NCBI RefSeq assembly: GCF_000764305.2
Contig: NW_025939196.1
Span: 1-64,000, forward strand
Source of the DNA: Hyalella azteca
Lineage: Eukaryota > Arthropoda > Malacostraca > Amphipoda > Hyalellidae
Direction: 5' to 3'
Length of the DNA: 64,000 bases
Position numbers and translations under genes: made by a program
Notes under the pieces: model-generated
What the model saw: only the letters and a program-made list of their open reading frames with translations
What the model was told of the DNA's origin: nothing
Database searches by the model: none
Shown: piece after piece, positions 23,401 to 33,862 of the stretch
Layout of the letters: each line of letters opens with the position of its first letter
Position numbering within the stretch: position 1 is the first letter of the stretch

Positions 23401-23990
23401 GCACAAGATTGCATTAGAACTCATTAGAACCCACTAGATAGCATTAGAATGCAGTAGAGTGTATTAAAACGCAGTATAACGTGCTAGATTGCACTGGAAT
23501 GCGCTAGATCGCAATAGAACAAACTAAAACGCACAAGTAAACACTAAAACCCTTTAAAAGGTATTAGAACACATCAAAACACATTGGAACAGACTAGATT
23601 GCATTAGTATGCACTGGATTGCACTAGATATTGCACCAGGCCATAAAATTCTCAATATAGCAATATAGAGTGGCTTAGAAAACAGTTAAATGCAGTAAAA
23701 TGCAATAAAACACATAACGAGATTGCATTACAATGTATAAAAATGCACTAGATTACTTTAGATTGCATTATTATGCAGTAGATCGCATTTGAACGTAATA
23801 AAGCAAATTAGAATGCAATAGAGCGCTAGAGCGCATTAGAAAGCAGTAGAGCACATTAGAACTCAGTTGAATGCATTAAATTGCAGTATAACGCAGTAGA
23901 AGGCATTATATTGCATAAAAACGCAGTAGAGCGCACTAGAGCAAATTAGTATGTACTAGAAGGCATCAGAATTAGAAAGCACGTTGGTCA
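23401..23990 (+). repeat. Degenerate CA-rich satellite, continuation
   Basis: The GCATTAGAATGCA-type array of 20471-21034 resumes directly after the hAT-like insertion, with the same strand bias, and fades out near 23990. 23991-24290 is unique sequence upstream of PIGL with no recognised element. Confidence 0.85.
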
Positions 23991-24301
23991 AATATGAGGT
24001 TTTTCAGTAGCAAGCCAGATGCAAATCTATGGCGGGTGTGTATGCCAATAATATTTTTTTAGCTCCTTGTAAGCCATGTTGTACGCCAGTACAAGGGCTT
24101 GGAGCCTCATGTACGAAGGATTAATCTGCGGAAAACGGCACCATCCTGGGTATGGCTTTCATGTAGCCACATCATCTGTAGTGTAGTGTAAATTATAATT
24201 ATTTATATCCTTTGGCTCAATTGTTTTGCAGGGATGTTTACTTGTTAACCTAAGCCTAGGTTTGAGTGGAAAATTTCAATTAATTCTCAATAAGAATTAT
24301 C

Positions 24302-24418
24302 TAATCTGCTGAATAATCAATGCAAATATTCAATGATGGATGCTATTCTGGCTGCTAATCTAATCTGCTGAATAATCAATGCAAAAATTCAATGATGGAT
24401 GCTATTCTGGCTGCATGT
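24302..24418 (+). repeat. 59-bp tandem duplication spanning the PIGL start codon
   Basis: TAATCTGCTGAATAATCAAT begins at 24302 and again at 24361, and the copies match (one substitution) through the GATGGATGCTATTCTGGCTG that carries the start codon. Only the second copy continues into the PIGL frame. Confidence 0.95.
24333..24371 (+). promoter_or_regulatory. Upstream ORF (12 codons) in PIGL leader
   Basis: The first copy of the duplicated start region reads MMDAILAANLIC and stops at TGA, 20 bases before the PIGL ATG at 24392. If transcription starts upstream of it, it would be a uORF with the same start context as the real start codon. Confidence 0.6.
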
Positions 24419-27400
24419 GTTGGCCTTGGCCTTACATTGTCTCTGTTAACTCTGAAACCAAGACGAACTACACCACGCTGGCCTCCCATTCAAGCATGCT
24501 ATGAATTGAATGGTAAGTAGTTCAAACTTGACTATGTTAAATACTCGTGGGTGGCAATGTGTGCTATCAAGAACAACTTGCTATAGTTCTATAATAGTTC
24601 ATTCACAAGTTGCGCACTGTGATGGAAGATGTTGCCATTACATAATTTCAATTGAATAATTGGAGCCCATAAGTTGTTGCCATCTATAAAAGATAGAGTT
24701 TAAAATTTCTGTCCAATATTATTGTATTTATGCATCAAATTCTATCTTTTATTTTTAATATTTGCTTTACCCCACATGTTCTTGATGTGTTCTTTCTAAA
24801 TCAAATTGAGAGTTGATTGACTATTGCACCTTTTTCCCACTAGAGGATCAAATTTGTGGTGGCACCAGTGATGCTTCAGATGACAACCTCAGTGCATGTA
24901 CTCATGCACCTGCGTCAGCTGGAGCAACAAGAGTTGTGTGCACAACTTGTCTAACCAGAGATGCACAACCTCAACCTTACTCTGAAATCAGTACAGCCAA
25001 TTCTGATGCAGCAAACTGCATTTCAGAAGATCATGCTTTGAAGAAATCTCTGCTGCAACAATCTCGGAAGCGAAGAGTCATGTTTGTGACATCTCATCCA
25101 GATGATGAGTGCATGTTTTTTGGTCCATCTATTCTACACTTTGCTCAAAATGAAAAAGCCCTGGTGTATCTTCTGTGCCTAACTGATGGTAATAATTTTG
25201 TAACACATTCCATTTTTTGGCTATTTTTAAAGTATAACAATTAACATTTATTTGAAGAAGGCTACAGTATATTACAAACCTGAGGCAATATTTACATTTT
25301 TGCAAATGCATACAAAATAAATTTAATTTTTAAAACTGGATAACATATATCTTATTTACTATGAATCTTGGATATATAACTTGCTTGCTTATAAAAAATG
25401 GATATTTTGTATAATTCATCTACAGGATCATACCAGAATGTTAAACTTGGTAAGAAACGTCAGCAGGAACTGTGGGCAAGCTGCAAAGAACTTGGTATTC
25501 CTGAAGGTCACATAACTCTCTACAAGTGAGGCTTGCTTTACTAGTTTCTAATCAAGTTTTCCTTATTTAAAGTTTAACAATTTCTGTACAAAATTACATG
25601 TAAAGGTTAAAATTTGTATACTGAGCATTCTTTTATTCTTTTATTGTATACTATTGCACTGCTTTGTCAGTATGGAAACAGTTCATAAAAATGTCAATTT
25701 TATTTGTGAATTTCAGAAAAGTTCTAGGCTTCATGAAATGTATAGGTTTGTATATATACTCATAAAAATAAAATGCAATGTTTTCATTAATGTGGTTGTG
25801 GGTTATTTGATTTATTATTGTAATGTTATCTTGTTTCTGAATTTTTTTTGCAGATGTCGTCATATTCCCGATGATCCAAACAAAAGCTGGCCCATTGTAA
25901 CCACGGCCAATATCATTAACCATCATCTCCATGCTCTCAGCTGCGACATGGTCAGTGAACTCTCAGCAGCCTCTTCTAAATACAGTTCAATGTTAGTGTC
26001 TGAATTTCAATGTAATTGTAGAGTAATTGTTAATTTAAGGCACTGAATATTGAATGCATTTGCTTTCTTATTCAAGTCAATGCAGATTTCTTTTATTCAA
26101 AGACTTGACATTGAGATGAGCTTTGAAAATTTAGTAACTTTGTGGTTTCCTTTATTTATCTTCTCTGCTGGCTGGTGAACTTATTTACATTTAACCATAG
26201 TTCTGTTATAAGAAAATTCCAGAGGCAATGAACAACTTCAACTGCTCATAGGTAACAGTTATAAGTATATATGTGTGAACTATTTACATTTAACCATAGT
26301 TTTGTCATAAGATTTAAAAATTCCAGAGGCAATGAACAACTTCAACTGCTCATAGGTAACAGTTATAGGCATATATGTGTAAACTATTTACATTTAACCA
26401 TAGTCCTGTCATAAGAAGAAAAATAAAAAATATGTGAAGAGAGTGTCCTCATGTGCAGGTGATTACTTTTGACAGCCATGGTGTCAGTGGACACATCAAC
26501 CACCGGTCTCTGTATGCTGCGCTCGTCTACCTCCTCAATGAGAAGCGACTCCCCCACTGTAACCTTTTTTCTTTTTGTAACTTCTTTGATTTTTTTGCTA
26601 CTTATTACTTGCAAAAGCAGTGTTATTGGTATTATTAAATCTCCAATTATGAACTTTCTCAAAGTGCTTTTGAATTCATTTGCATGAAGTTACATATCTA
26701 AATGTTCGATATAACGAGTTTTCTGGGCTTATCTGTGACTTGTGGGAGTTATTCATGCTACTCATAAGGAGATTGAATTTATTTTTTAAAAGTATTTACT
26801 TCTATGATTTGAGGATTAATTTAAGTCTCATAGTTAATTCTGATCATTTATATTCCTTGTTGTTACATTCACTCAGTTTTTTCTGGAGTATAAATTTCTT
26901 TAAGCAAATTTCACTCTGTAGTTTTCATGAAATCAGGAACTAGTGATTTGTATAAGATCCTCCAAATAGTTAATCAAGATTTTTTATATTGTTTATTCTA
27001 CTTTTTTTATTTTGGTACCATTTTTAGGTTTTCTATGTAAAGTTTTAATTATGTTTGATAATAGGAAGATTTTTTGTTTTACAGATTGCAGTGCATACAC
27101 CCTAGACTCCGTGAACCTGGTCCGAAAATACTCGTCAGTGCTGGACATTGCTTGCAGCGCCATTTGTTCTTCTCACGTCATCACTGCCAGCTCTGCACAG
27201 TTCTTCACCATTAGAGTAAGTTTGTTATCATGTAACACAATAGCTCTTGATGCTGGCCATTTTAATGCTCTATGTTAACCACTAGAAATAATGTGACGTG
27301 ATACCATCTGACCTAATTATATTACTCGAATTAATCAATAACCCTGCAAAGGCTGCTCATCATTCGGGACAGTGTGGTAATTTTTCACATATCTTGCTTG

Positions 27401-27960
27401 GCCAGTTAACTGTTTACTTACTTTGTAACTTGCTTGGCCAGTGGCTGTTTGAGTGGCCGTTGCATTCATTGTAGTTACTGAATCGTTACTGGTCAAGAAT
27501 GGACTGTGGTTAATCAATTTTCATGTTAAACTTTCAATCATCAGTTAATATTTGGGTTGGTTGTACCTGTCGGACCTAAGCAGTTCATGTCAATATTTAT
27601 GTACTGTTTAATCATTGAATATTATTTTTTATAAATATTTTTTATTTGTACACGTGCTGTAAGTGAACTACGATGCGAACTCCATAGATATTGCCATCAA
27701 TATTATTGTTTTGTTTGAACTTATCTGATGGATAATTTGTTAGCTTGTATCATGCCATCCTTATTTTTAATGCAATTAATGTTCTTCTTTTGTTTGAATT
27801 TAAATTATGTAAAATTTCACAGCGCGCCATGAAGCTGCATGCAAGTCAGTACGTGTGGTTCCGCAAGCTGTACCTTCTCTTCTCCCGCTACGTCATCGTC
27901 AACACGCTCAGCCTGCAGCTGCCCTCGTCTAAACCTTACTCGCCTTTCCTTAAGGCTTAG
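24392..27960 (+). CDS. PIGL: GlcNAc-PI de-N-acetylase (PIGL), 7 exons
   Basis: PIGL removes the acetyl group from GlcNAc-phosphatidylinositol, the second step of GPI-anchor synthesis, at the cytosolic face of the ER. Exons are 24392-24512, 24844-25188, 25426-25525, 25854-25950, 26459-26558, 27085-27215 and 27823-27960, all with GT-AG introns and consistent phases, giving 343 aa. Residues 4-21 form a hydrophobic signal anchor. The catalytic motif SHPDDECMFFGP (HPDDE at about 125-129) provides the general base and zinc ligands. The second metal motif GVSGHINH is at about 229-236 and the C-terminal signature QYVWFRKLYLLFSRY is near 305-319. A Ser/Cys/Asp-rich spacer of about 65 residues between anchor and catalytic domain makes it longer than the mammalian enzyme (about 250 aa). 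It lies on the plus strand and is transcribed toward the Ly6 gene. Confidence 0.95.
26170..26400 (+). repeat. ~110-bp tandem duplication in PIGL intron 4
   Basis: A unit containing TTTACATTTAACCATAGTTC, then CCAGAGGCAATGAACAACTT and CATAGGTAACAGTTATA, occurs twice, followed by the start of a third copy (to about 26412). It ends shortly before the exon 5 acceptor. Confidence 0.9.
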
Positions 27961-28900
27961 CCATTAAATTTTAGGCTTTCATAAATTAAATTTTAGGCTT
28001 TCATAAATTAAATTTTAGGCTTTCATTACCATTCTCATGGTCTAAACCTTACTCACCTTTCTTTAAGGCTTGGCCATTAAACTGTGGGGCTTTCATATTT
28101 AGGCCCTACCGTTCTCATGAATATAATGCCTTCATCCACCTGGCGTTTACAATTATGTTCAAGTTTTGGGCCTTATATTCATGTCATTGTCTTTTAGTTT
28201 TATTAGTTTTGCATTATCTGTCAGGACTTCTCTCGCTTGTCGGAAAGTTCCAACAAATCCTTATACCTCTCATTTCATTCCTCACGTCAATGTACCTTCA
28301 AGTTTCCTCTTCTATGTCCACAAGAGTTCTCAATGTAGTTATATTCAATATTACGAGCTTTAAATTGTTTATATTGATGTATGTTTTAAAGTAAATTGAA
28401 TCATGAGTCTAGTGAACGAGTCCAAATTATAAGAAAATTAAAAGATTTCTATCCATGTCAGGTGACAGTCTTGGTGCTGTTTTAAATGCCTTCAGTTATG
28501 TTTGTTGTATTGGATTTTATCTCACCTTTGTTGTGTAAATCATATGAATTGTATCGCTTACTGTAGGATCATTGTTTATGTTCTTTTGTATATAAGCCTA
28601 TGTTTTAGATTTTGCTGCTGTATGATGCCTGGATTAATTAATTTTCTTTTTCGTGCAAATCTCTTGAGTAAGAATTGCTTTTGTATCAAATGTAAAAATA
28701 AACTTAGCTTAAATTATAGGTATTCTAATGCTGTAAAAGGTTTCCTGTTATCAAATCAATGCGTTATGGATTGTTTGAACAATTTCCAGATCTGTATTGT
28801 CATCTTGTTCGGTCATCCTAAAGACCTACCCTCGCTGAGGGAAAGTTCTGTAGTTTTGTTACTGGAAGAAATGGAAAATTGAGGAATGAATATGGGCTGA
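27961..28900 (+). other. PIGL 3' UTR and flank
   Basis: After the TAG stop there are three tandem copies of TTAAATTTTAGGCTTTCATA (about 27965-28025) and a diverged repeat of the stop region (CTAAACCTTACTCACCTTTC near 28041). An AATAAA at 28697-28702 could serve as the polyadenylation signal. Open frames here have no recognised family. Confidence 0.5.
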
Positions 28901-29519
28901 GGGATGCGATAAGTATTTCTGTAATATGATCGCGTGTATAGCGGCCTGGCCAGAGCATTGCAAATCGCGTCTATCAGTGAACAAGTGAGGTGCGATTCAG
29001 CTTGAATATCCTAACATTTTATTTAAAGCGGTCGAAACTCAGTTAAAAATTTACAAGGAAACTGAGGTGGACTCCTTATATCAGGATTTGTAATTTTGAA
29101 ACAATTACTTCAACCATCTAAAGTTTGCTCTTCACTTCACAATCTGATTGGAAAAAATGACTGCAATCAACTGTTATGTAAATATATAAATGTGCCACGT
29201 CACCAGCAGTTGTGACAGTCCAGCTCATGGAGCTGTGACACCGAAGAACAATTTCCTGATTCAAATCTGGTATGCTATCATCGTTCACGTTCTTTATCAC
29301 GACTAGACAACTTACGATCAACGTGGTCTTTCAGAGCGCTGGGCATGAGATATATTGCAGTGACTGTGAGGTAGTCTTGCACCCGCTGCAAACTTGGTGC
29401 TTCATCAGGAAACATTTTATCTCAACATTATTTTGTTGGAATGCTAAAATGCATGATCTCAATAACATATTTATAAAAGGCTGGTGCAACTAATCCGTGC
29501 GATAACACTTTTTCACGCT

Positions 29520-29610
29520 TTGACGCTCCGCGTATAAACGCATTCAAGAACAAACCAGATGAAGCTATGCAGAGGCATCTGTTTCGACTAGAAGTGCCTC
29601 ATACCTCACA
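29520..29610 (+). mobile_element. Fragment of non-LTR retrotransposon C-terminus
   Basis: TTTGACGCTCCGCGTATAAA and the following bases encode DAPRINAFKNKPDEAMQRH, a diverged copy of the NAFKNRLDEAM block at the end of the reverse-transcriptase frame found at 38100-38160. There is no tail. The rest of 28900-30180 shows no gene. Confidence 0.7.
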
Positions 29611-30179
29611 AATTGTTGGATGTTCAGCAACTAGTTATCTTCAGCGTCAGTTTTGGATGGATCTGGTCAAAAGGCCAGTCCCCAGATCTGTAAAGGACAA
29701 GTCAAGCGCATTATAAGGATTGGCGTCGCATGAAATGCTATAAATTTACACATAATTACGTAAACTACTCCTAGCAATTTCTAATATAACGCTGTATTAC
29801 ATATTACTCCTTTTATTCATGTGTTATTGAGTGTAGCTGAGTTGATTTTGAGGCAGACGTTGCAGGTAGAGATTCAGGATTTGCCGAGCTCGTTGCTGAT
29901 GTCACCGAATAGGTATATATTAGCCCAAAATGAACCGCTACACGAGTTCTAAAGTCGTTTTTATTTCGTTTTTTTGTGAATACCTTGGAAATTGTGAGAT
30001 TATTATAATGGCAGGTTAACTTTAAACGCAATTATTTTATTATTGTCGTTATTTGTTGGCACTGCATCGAGGGCATTTATTAGCATAAGAGATTTATTTG
30101 TTTTATAACTTGTACGTTAACATGTTGACTACGATTGCTTCATCTAGTACTATTATTTCATTTTTTGTACTTTTTTAAG

Positions 30180-30403
30180 CAGGGTTGCCAGCCGGTCATT
30201 TTTTCTGGACAAATTCCGTGATTTAGTTTTTCTCAATTGCGTTGGTCGGCTAAAATTTATGATAGGGGTACTTCCTAATTAAATTTTGAATACTGCAAAA
30301 AGAAAATAAATGGAATTTTTATAGCGGAACCTACAAATAAACTAGTATACATTGAATTATCGGCCTTTTTTGTGCTCGGATTTGGCCGATTTTAGGCAAC
30401 CTG
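30180..30403. mobile_element. Short MITE with CAGGGTTGCC termini
   Basis: The left end CAGGGTTGCCAGCCGG and right end AGGCAACCTG are inverted. Internal blocks CAATTGCGTTGGTCGGC and GGATTTGGCCGATTTT are shared with the copy at 33622-33860. There is no coding capacity. Confidence 0.65.
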
Positions 30404-30614
30404 AATTATGCACCACTACCTCCTGGAGAAATAAATTTCGTGGTACGCATATGTACCAATACGTAGTCAACGTGTTAAGTATATAATTTTTTTTTTTAAA
30501 TAAATTAGCAGCCTAGTATACGATTGGTATTTTTATTTTGAATTAAACAAAACTGTTCACAAGCGAACGATGTTTGCCTGTGCAGGCTTGGTCTAAACCT
30601 GATATCAAATTTAT

Positions 30615-31123
30615 TTAACCTTGAATGCCCCGTCAGGGGGGACTTCTGACGCGTGTCTGTGCGCGTCAGAAGTTCTATGGGATCTCGCACTCCTAGGGGG
30701 ATTGTTCCTGAGCGCCCCACCGTTGAGCTCGCGGTGTCTGACTGCAGGTCTCAGTTGTGGGGTTAAGTTATTATGTAGGTAGGATTCCTTACATTTCCTT
30801 CCTCTCACCTCTGTCTCTCTCGTGCGAGCGGCCGACGTCCCGTGTAAGCGACCTCTTGTTCGAGTGTCTTAGTTTCTGTTGCTTTTCACCTGTCCCTCCT
30901 TGTCACTTCGTCTCTTTGAGATGCTAACGCTGCTTCTTTCGCGCCAGCTTCAGCGGGCTGGACATGCGAGACCTTCCGCCCCTTGTGGGTGATGATTAAC
31001 TTGAGATTTTGAATAATTGAGACCTTCCGCCTCTTTGGCGATGTTATATTTTGACCTTCGGTGCGAAATAGCTTGATAGCTGAAGCGCTGGCAAACTATT
31101 ATACTACTACTTAACCTTGAATG
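30615..31123 (+). mobile_element. Retroposon with 13-bp target-site duplication
   Basis: TTAACCTTGAATG occurs at 30615-30627 and again at 31111-31123, bounding 483 bases that are noticeably GC-richer than the surroundings. The insert ends in a short TACTAC-type tail (ATTATACTACTAC) just before the second copy. A long perfect duplication plus a 3' simple tail is typical of LINE-mimicking insertion, so this is a SINE or a 5'-truncated LINE. Two similar blocks GAGACCTTCCGCC occur near 30968 and 31020. A near-match to a polymerase III B box (TTGTTCGAGTG near 30856) is present but weak. Confidence 0.7.
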
Positions 31124-33210
31124 TAAACATGTGTTTACAGAGGAACATTATTATGTTCATCATTCAATTATTCAATTCAATTAATGCCAATTTCAATTAT
31201 TCGATTCAATTAATGCCACTATTCAATTGATTAATGCCAATAATTTGAATGAGGTATTCAAATGTATTCGTTCGTTGTTGCTGTTTTTTTTATAAGATAG
31301 CGACGCCAGTCGCTTGACTGAAAAAAGTGCGAGTTGCTCTCTCGAAATCGGAACATTCAATCATCAGAGCGGTGTTGACCGTCTGACATCTGGGGAGATC
31401 GCAGCGTTTTTGGCAGTTGAATAATCAATATCTTACCTGCTTGACAAGCACTTGCCTGCCACCGCTGGCTGGCAAAACAATCCAAATTATTCATTCGGAA
31501 GAGCATGGTTAAATATCTTAATTATAATAGCAGGTGCCGATGCACTAATGACACTTTGACCGTACCGCTGAGTCGGTACTTCATGCCTACATTTAGAAAA
31601 ATTAATGGGCATAATGTCCGAATAGTGACGCATTTCTTGCATGTAGCACTGATCGCACCTTATGCCCGGCTGAACTGGCTCGGTTGACGGTCACGAGGGC
31701 AAAATGGGCATCGTTATTTGGACAATATCTCGCTCATTTCTCTGGGTGTGGATAGAGCAAAAGAGAAGCATGGGTTGTTTCTGTGGCAGTTGTGACTAAT
31801 AGCAACACATGACTAACTTGCAGTTCGTAATTTATAGACGTAGACGTCGTTGAGATATGATACTGCGCTTTGCGGAGTTAGTCGTTTCTTATATGCTTGA
31901 TTATCCAGAATTTGTCCGGTAGTAAAAACATTACCAACGGTGGCAGCATTTAGTCAGCATCGTGAAGTTACCGACAAACAAGCAGCGTATAAGCATGCGA
32001 AAGCCATTATAAGGTTATACTGGGAGACAAGCGTTGCGAGCTGCTACAGACAATGTGAGCTACACTCCAGCAACAACTGGAGCAACTTTTAAAATCTTCA
32101 GAAGAGAAAATTGCTATACATTTATCAATATGAGTATAGTGCATTATAAAAGGAAAATCAGGAGACTCTATTTAACTGTATTTTGAAACTCTGCTGTTCA
32201 CATTTGTTTTAAACCCAAGTAAACTGTGTGCTATGGACGCTTTAAATATGGCCACAACTCGCTTGCTAAGCAAGATTCACCTGCTCTCCACAATCTTAAA
32301 TTTAAAACGCTCAGGAAAATTATTGTATTTGACATGATCTTTATTAGTTTATTGATAATTGAACAATCTTTATTACAGCGTGGTACTCCTCTTATTATAT
32401 ATACGATCACATGACTAGATGTAGAGATCCTAGCTGAACATTCAGGAGTACTTCGGGAAACAGAGTGAGAAGAAGAACAAACAAAAGTAACCAACATGCG
32501 GAAGGTAGAATTAGGTTAAAGGTGTTGATGATCCTGTAGCAGCGTACGAATTCAGACAACTGCAGAGGTATGCGAAATATTCTAGAGATGTTGAGATGTT
32601 CTGTCATTATTTTATATTTCAATATTGTATTTACTCGTATTATCTGTTTGCTGATACTATGTGAGATAGCTATTAGGGAAATTATCCGACTGATTGTAAA
32701 TTTTATTTTGTTGATGTAGGGAGAAGTCAACCAGGATAGAATTCCACAAGGAGTTATGATCTTAAAAATTCGATGTTCGTGTAAACGGAACTCTATTACT
32801 GTGTTGTGTGGATCTATTGTATGTTCTATGATGAGCTCTAAGAACATGAATGAAAATACAGTTCTGTGCCTTGAAATCGTGCTCTAAATCCATGTTCTAT
32901 TTAACTTTGTTCCAATGTTAGTAATTTAAGTGTTCATTTTCGTTCAATTAAAGTAATTGTGTTAATCATCTTAATTGAAGCTCGGCACGGGAGATCATTA
33001 CACTACACAGCGTCTAACGCGAGGGCGAGCGGTGGGGGCGTTCCTAGTTGCATTAATGACTGCACTCGAAGTAATGAAAGTGTCATGTTGTCCAAATGGT
33101 AGCACACTTTTTTAATCGAAGCACGTAGCCCTGATACGCACTTTTGCCGGGCCAAGATGACCCATGCAGAGGGTAAAAATTGTATCGCAACCTGGACAAA
33201 GAATCATTTG
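31124..33210. other. Intergenic, no gene recognised
   Basis: There are short ATTCAATT-type tandem repeats at 31163-31230. A 146-codon minus frame (32847-32407) has no motif and AT-rich codon use. Nothing else is supported. Confidence 0.4.
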
Positions 33211-33215
33211 TGTGA

Positions 33216-33429
33216 CTGAGCAGCAATTACAGCGCTGCTCACGCTGCACGTAACAACTGAGCAGCAATTACAGCGCTGCACGTAACAACTGAGCAGCGAT
33301 TACAGCGCTGCACGTAATAACTGAGCAGCAATTACAGCGCTGCACGTAACAACTGAGCAGCAATTACAGCGCTGCACGTAACAACTGAGCAGCAATTACA
33401 GCGCTGCACGTAACAACTGAGCAGCAATT
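33216..33429 (+). repeat. 32-bp minisatellite
   Basis: CTGAGCAGCAATTACAGCGC starts at 33216, 33257, 33289, 33321, 33353, 33385 and 33417. The period is 32 after a slightly longer first unit. Units are near-identical and there are no unique spacers. Confidence 0.95.
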
Positions 33430-33621
33430 GTAGCACACTTAATAACAGTGACTGTTGATTTATAAAGCACAAAAGTGTTAATAATAGCAGCAGCAGTACG
33501 TTCCATTACAACAATCACTTAATAAAAACGATGTACCAGACAACACACTTTCGTTGCGCAGCGACTCGAAATAATATGAACAAATGAAGCCAGCTGTCCA
33601 ACTGCCGACAGGGTCTGGAGG

Positions 33622-33860
33622 CAGGGTGATAAGATGGTCTTTTTCCAGGCCGAATATTCGACGATTTGGGTCTTTGTAAATTGCGTTGGCGGCAAAAATT
33701 TACGATGACCTTAAATTTATTGTATTTTTTAGTGAAAAAAAAAGTCCAAAACTTTCATCGCGAATCAGAAATTTCAAACTGAACGTTAAATGGTGGCCGG
33801 TTTTGGCCTTTTTCGGGAGTGGATTTGGCCGTTTTTTCTTGCCCTCATCTGGCAACCCTG
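33622..33860. mobile_element. MITE abutting the Ly6 stop codon
   Basis: Read on the minus strand it starts CAGGGTTGCCAG at 33860, two bases after the TAA of the Ly6 gene. The other end (CAGGGTG at 33622) is inverted. The body resembles the element at 30180-30403. It supplies an AATAAA on the Ly6 strand at 33721-33716. Confidence 0.65.
33716..33721 (-). terminator. Candidate poly(A) signal of the Ly6 gene, MITE-derived
   Basis: This is AATAAA on the minus strand, about 140 bases beyond the Ly6 stop and inside the MITE. It is the first such hexamer downstream on that strand. Confidence 0.45.
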
Positions 33861-33862
33861 GC

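Noticed and set aside
32407..32847. 146-codon minus-strand ORF with a hydrophobic end
   Set aside because: Considered as a last exon of the Ly6 gene, but exon 3 (34014-33863) already ends in a proper GPI tail and stop.
33216..33429. Regular 32-bp repeats resembling a CRISPR array
   Set aside because: There are no unique spacers; the repeats are directly tandem in a eukaryotic genome, so this is a minisatellite.
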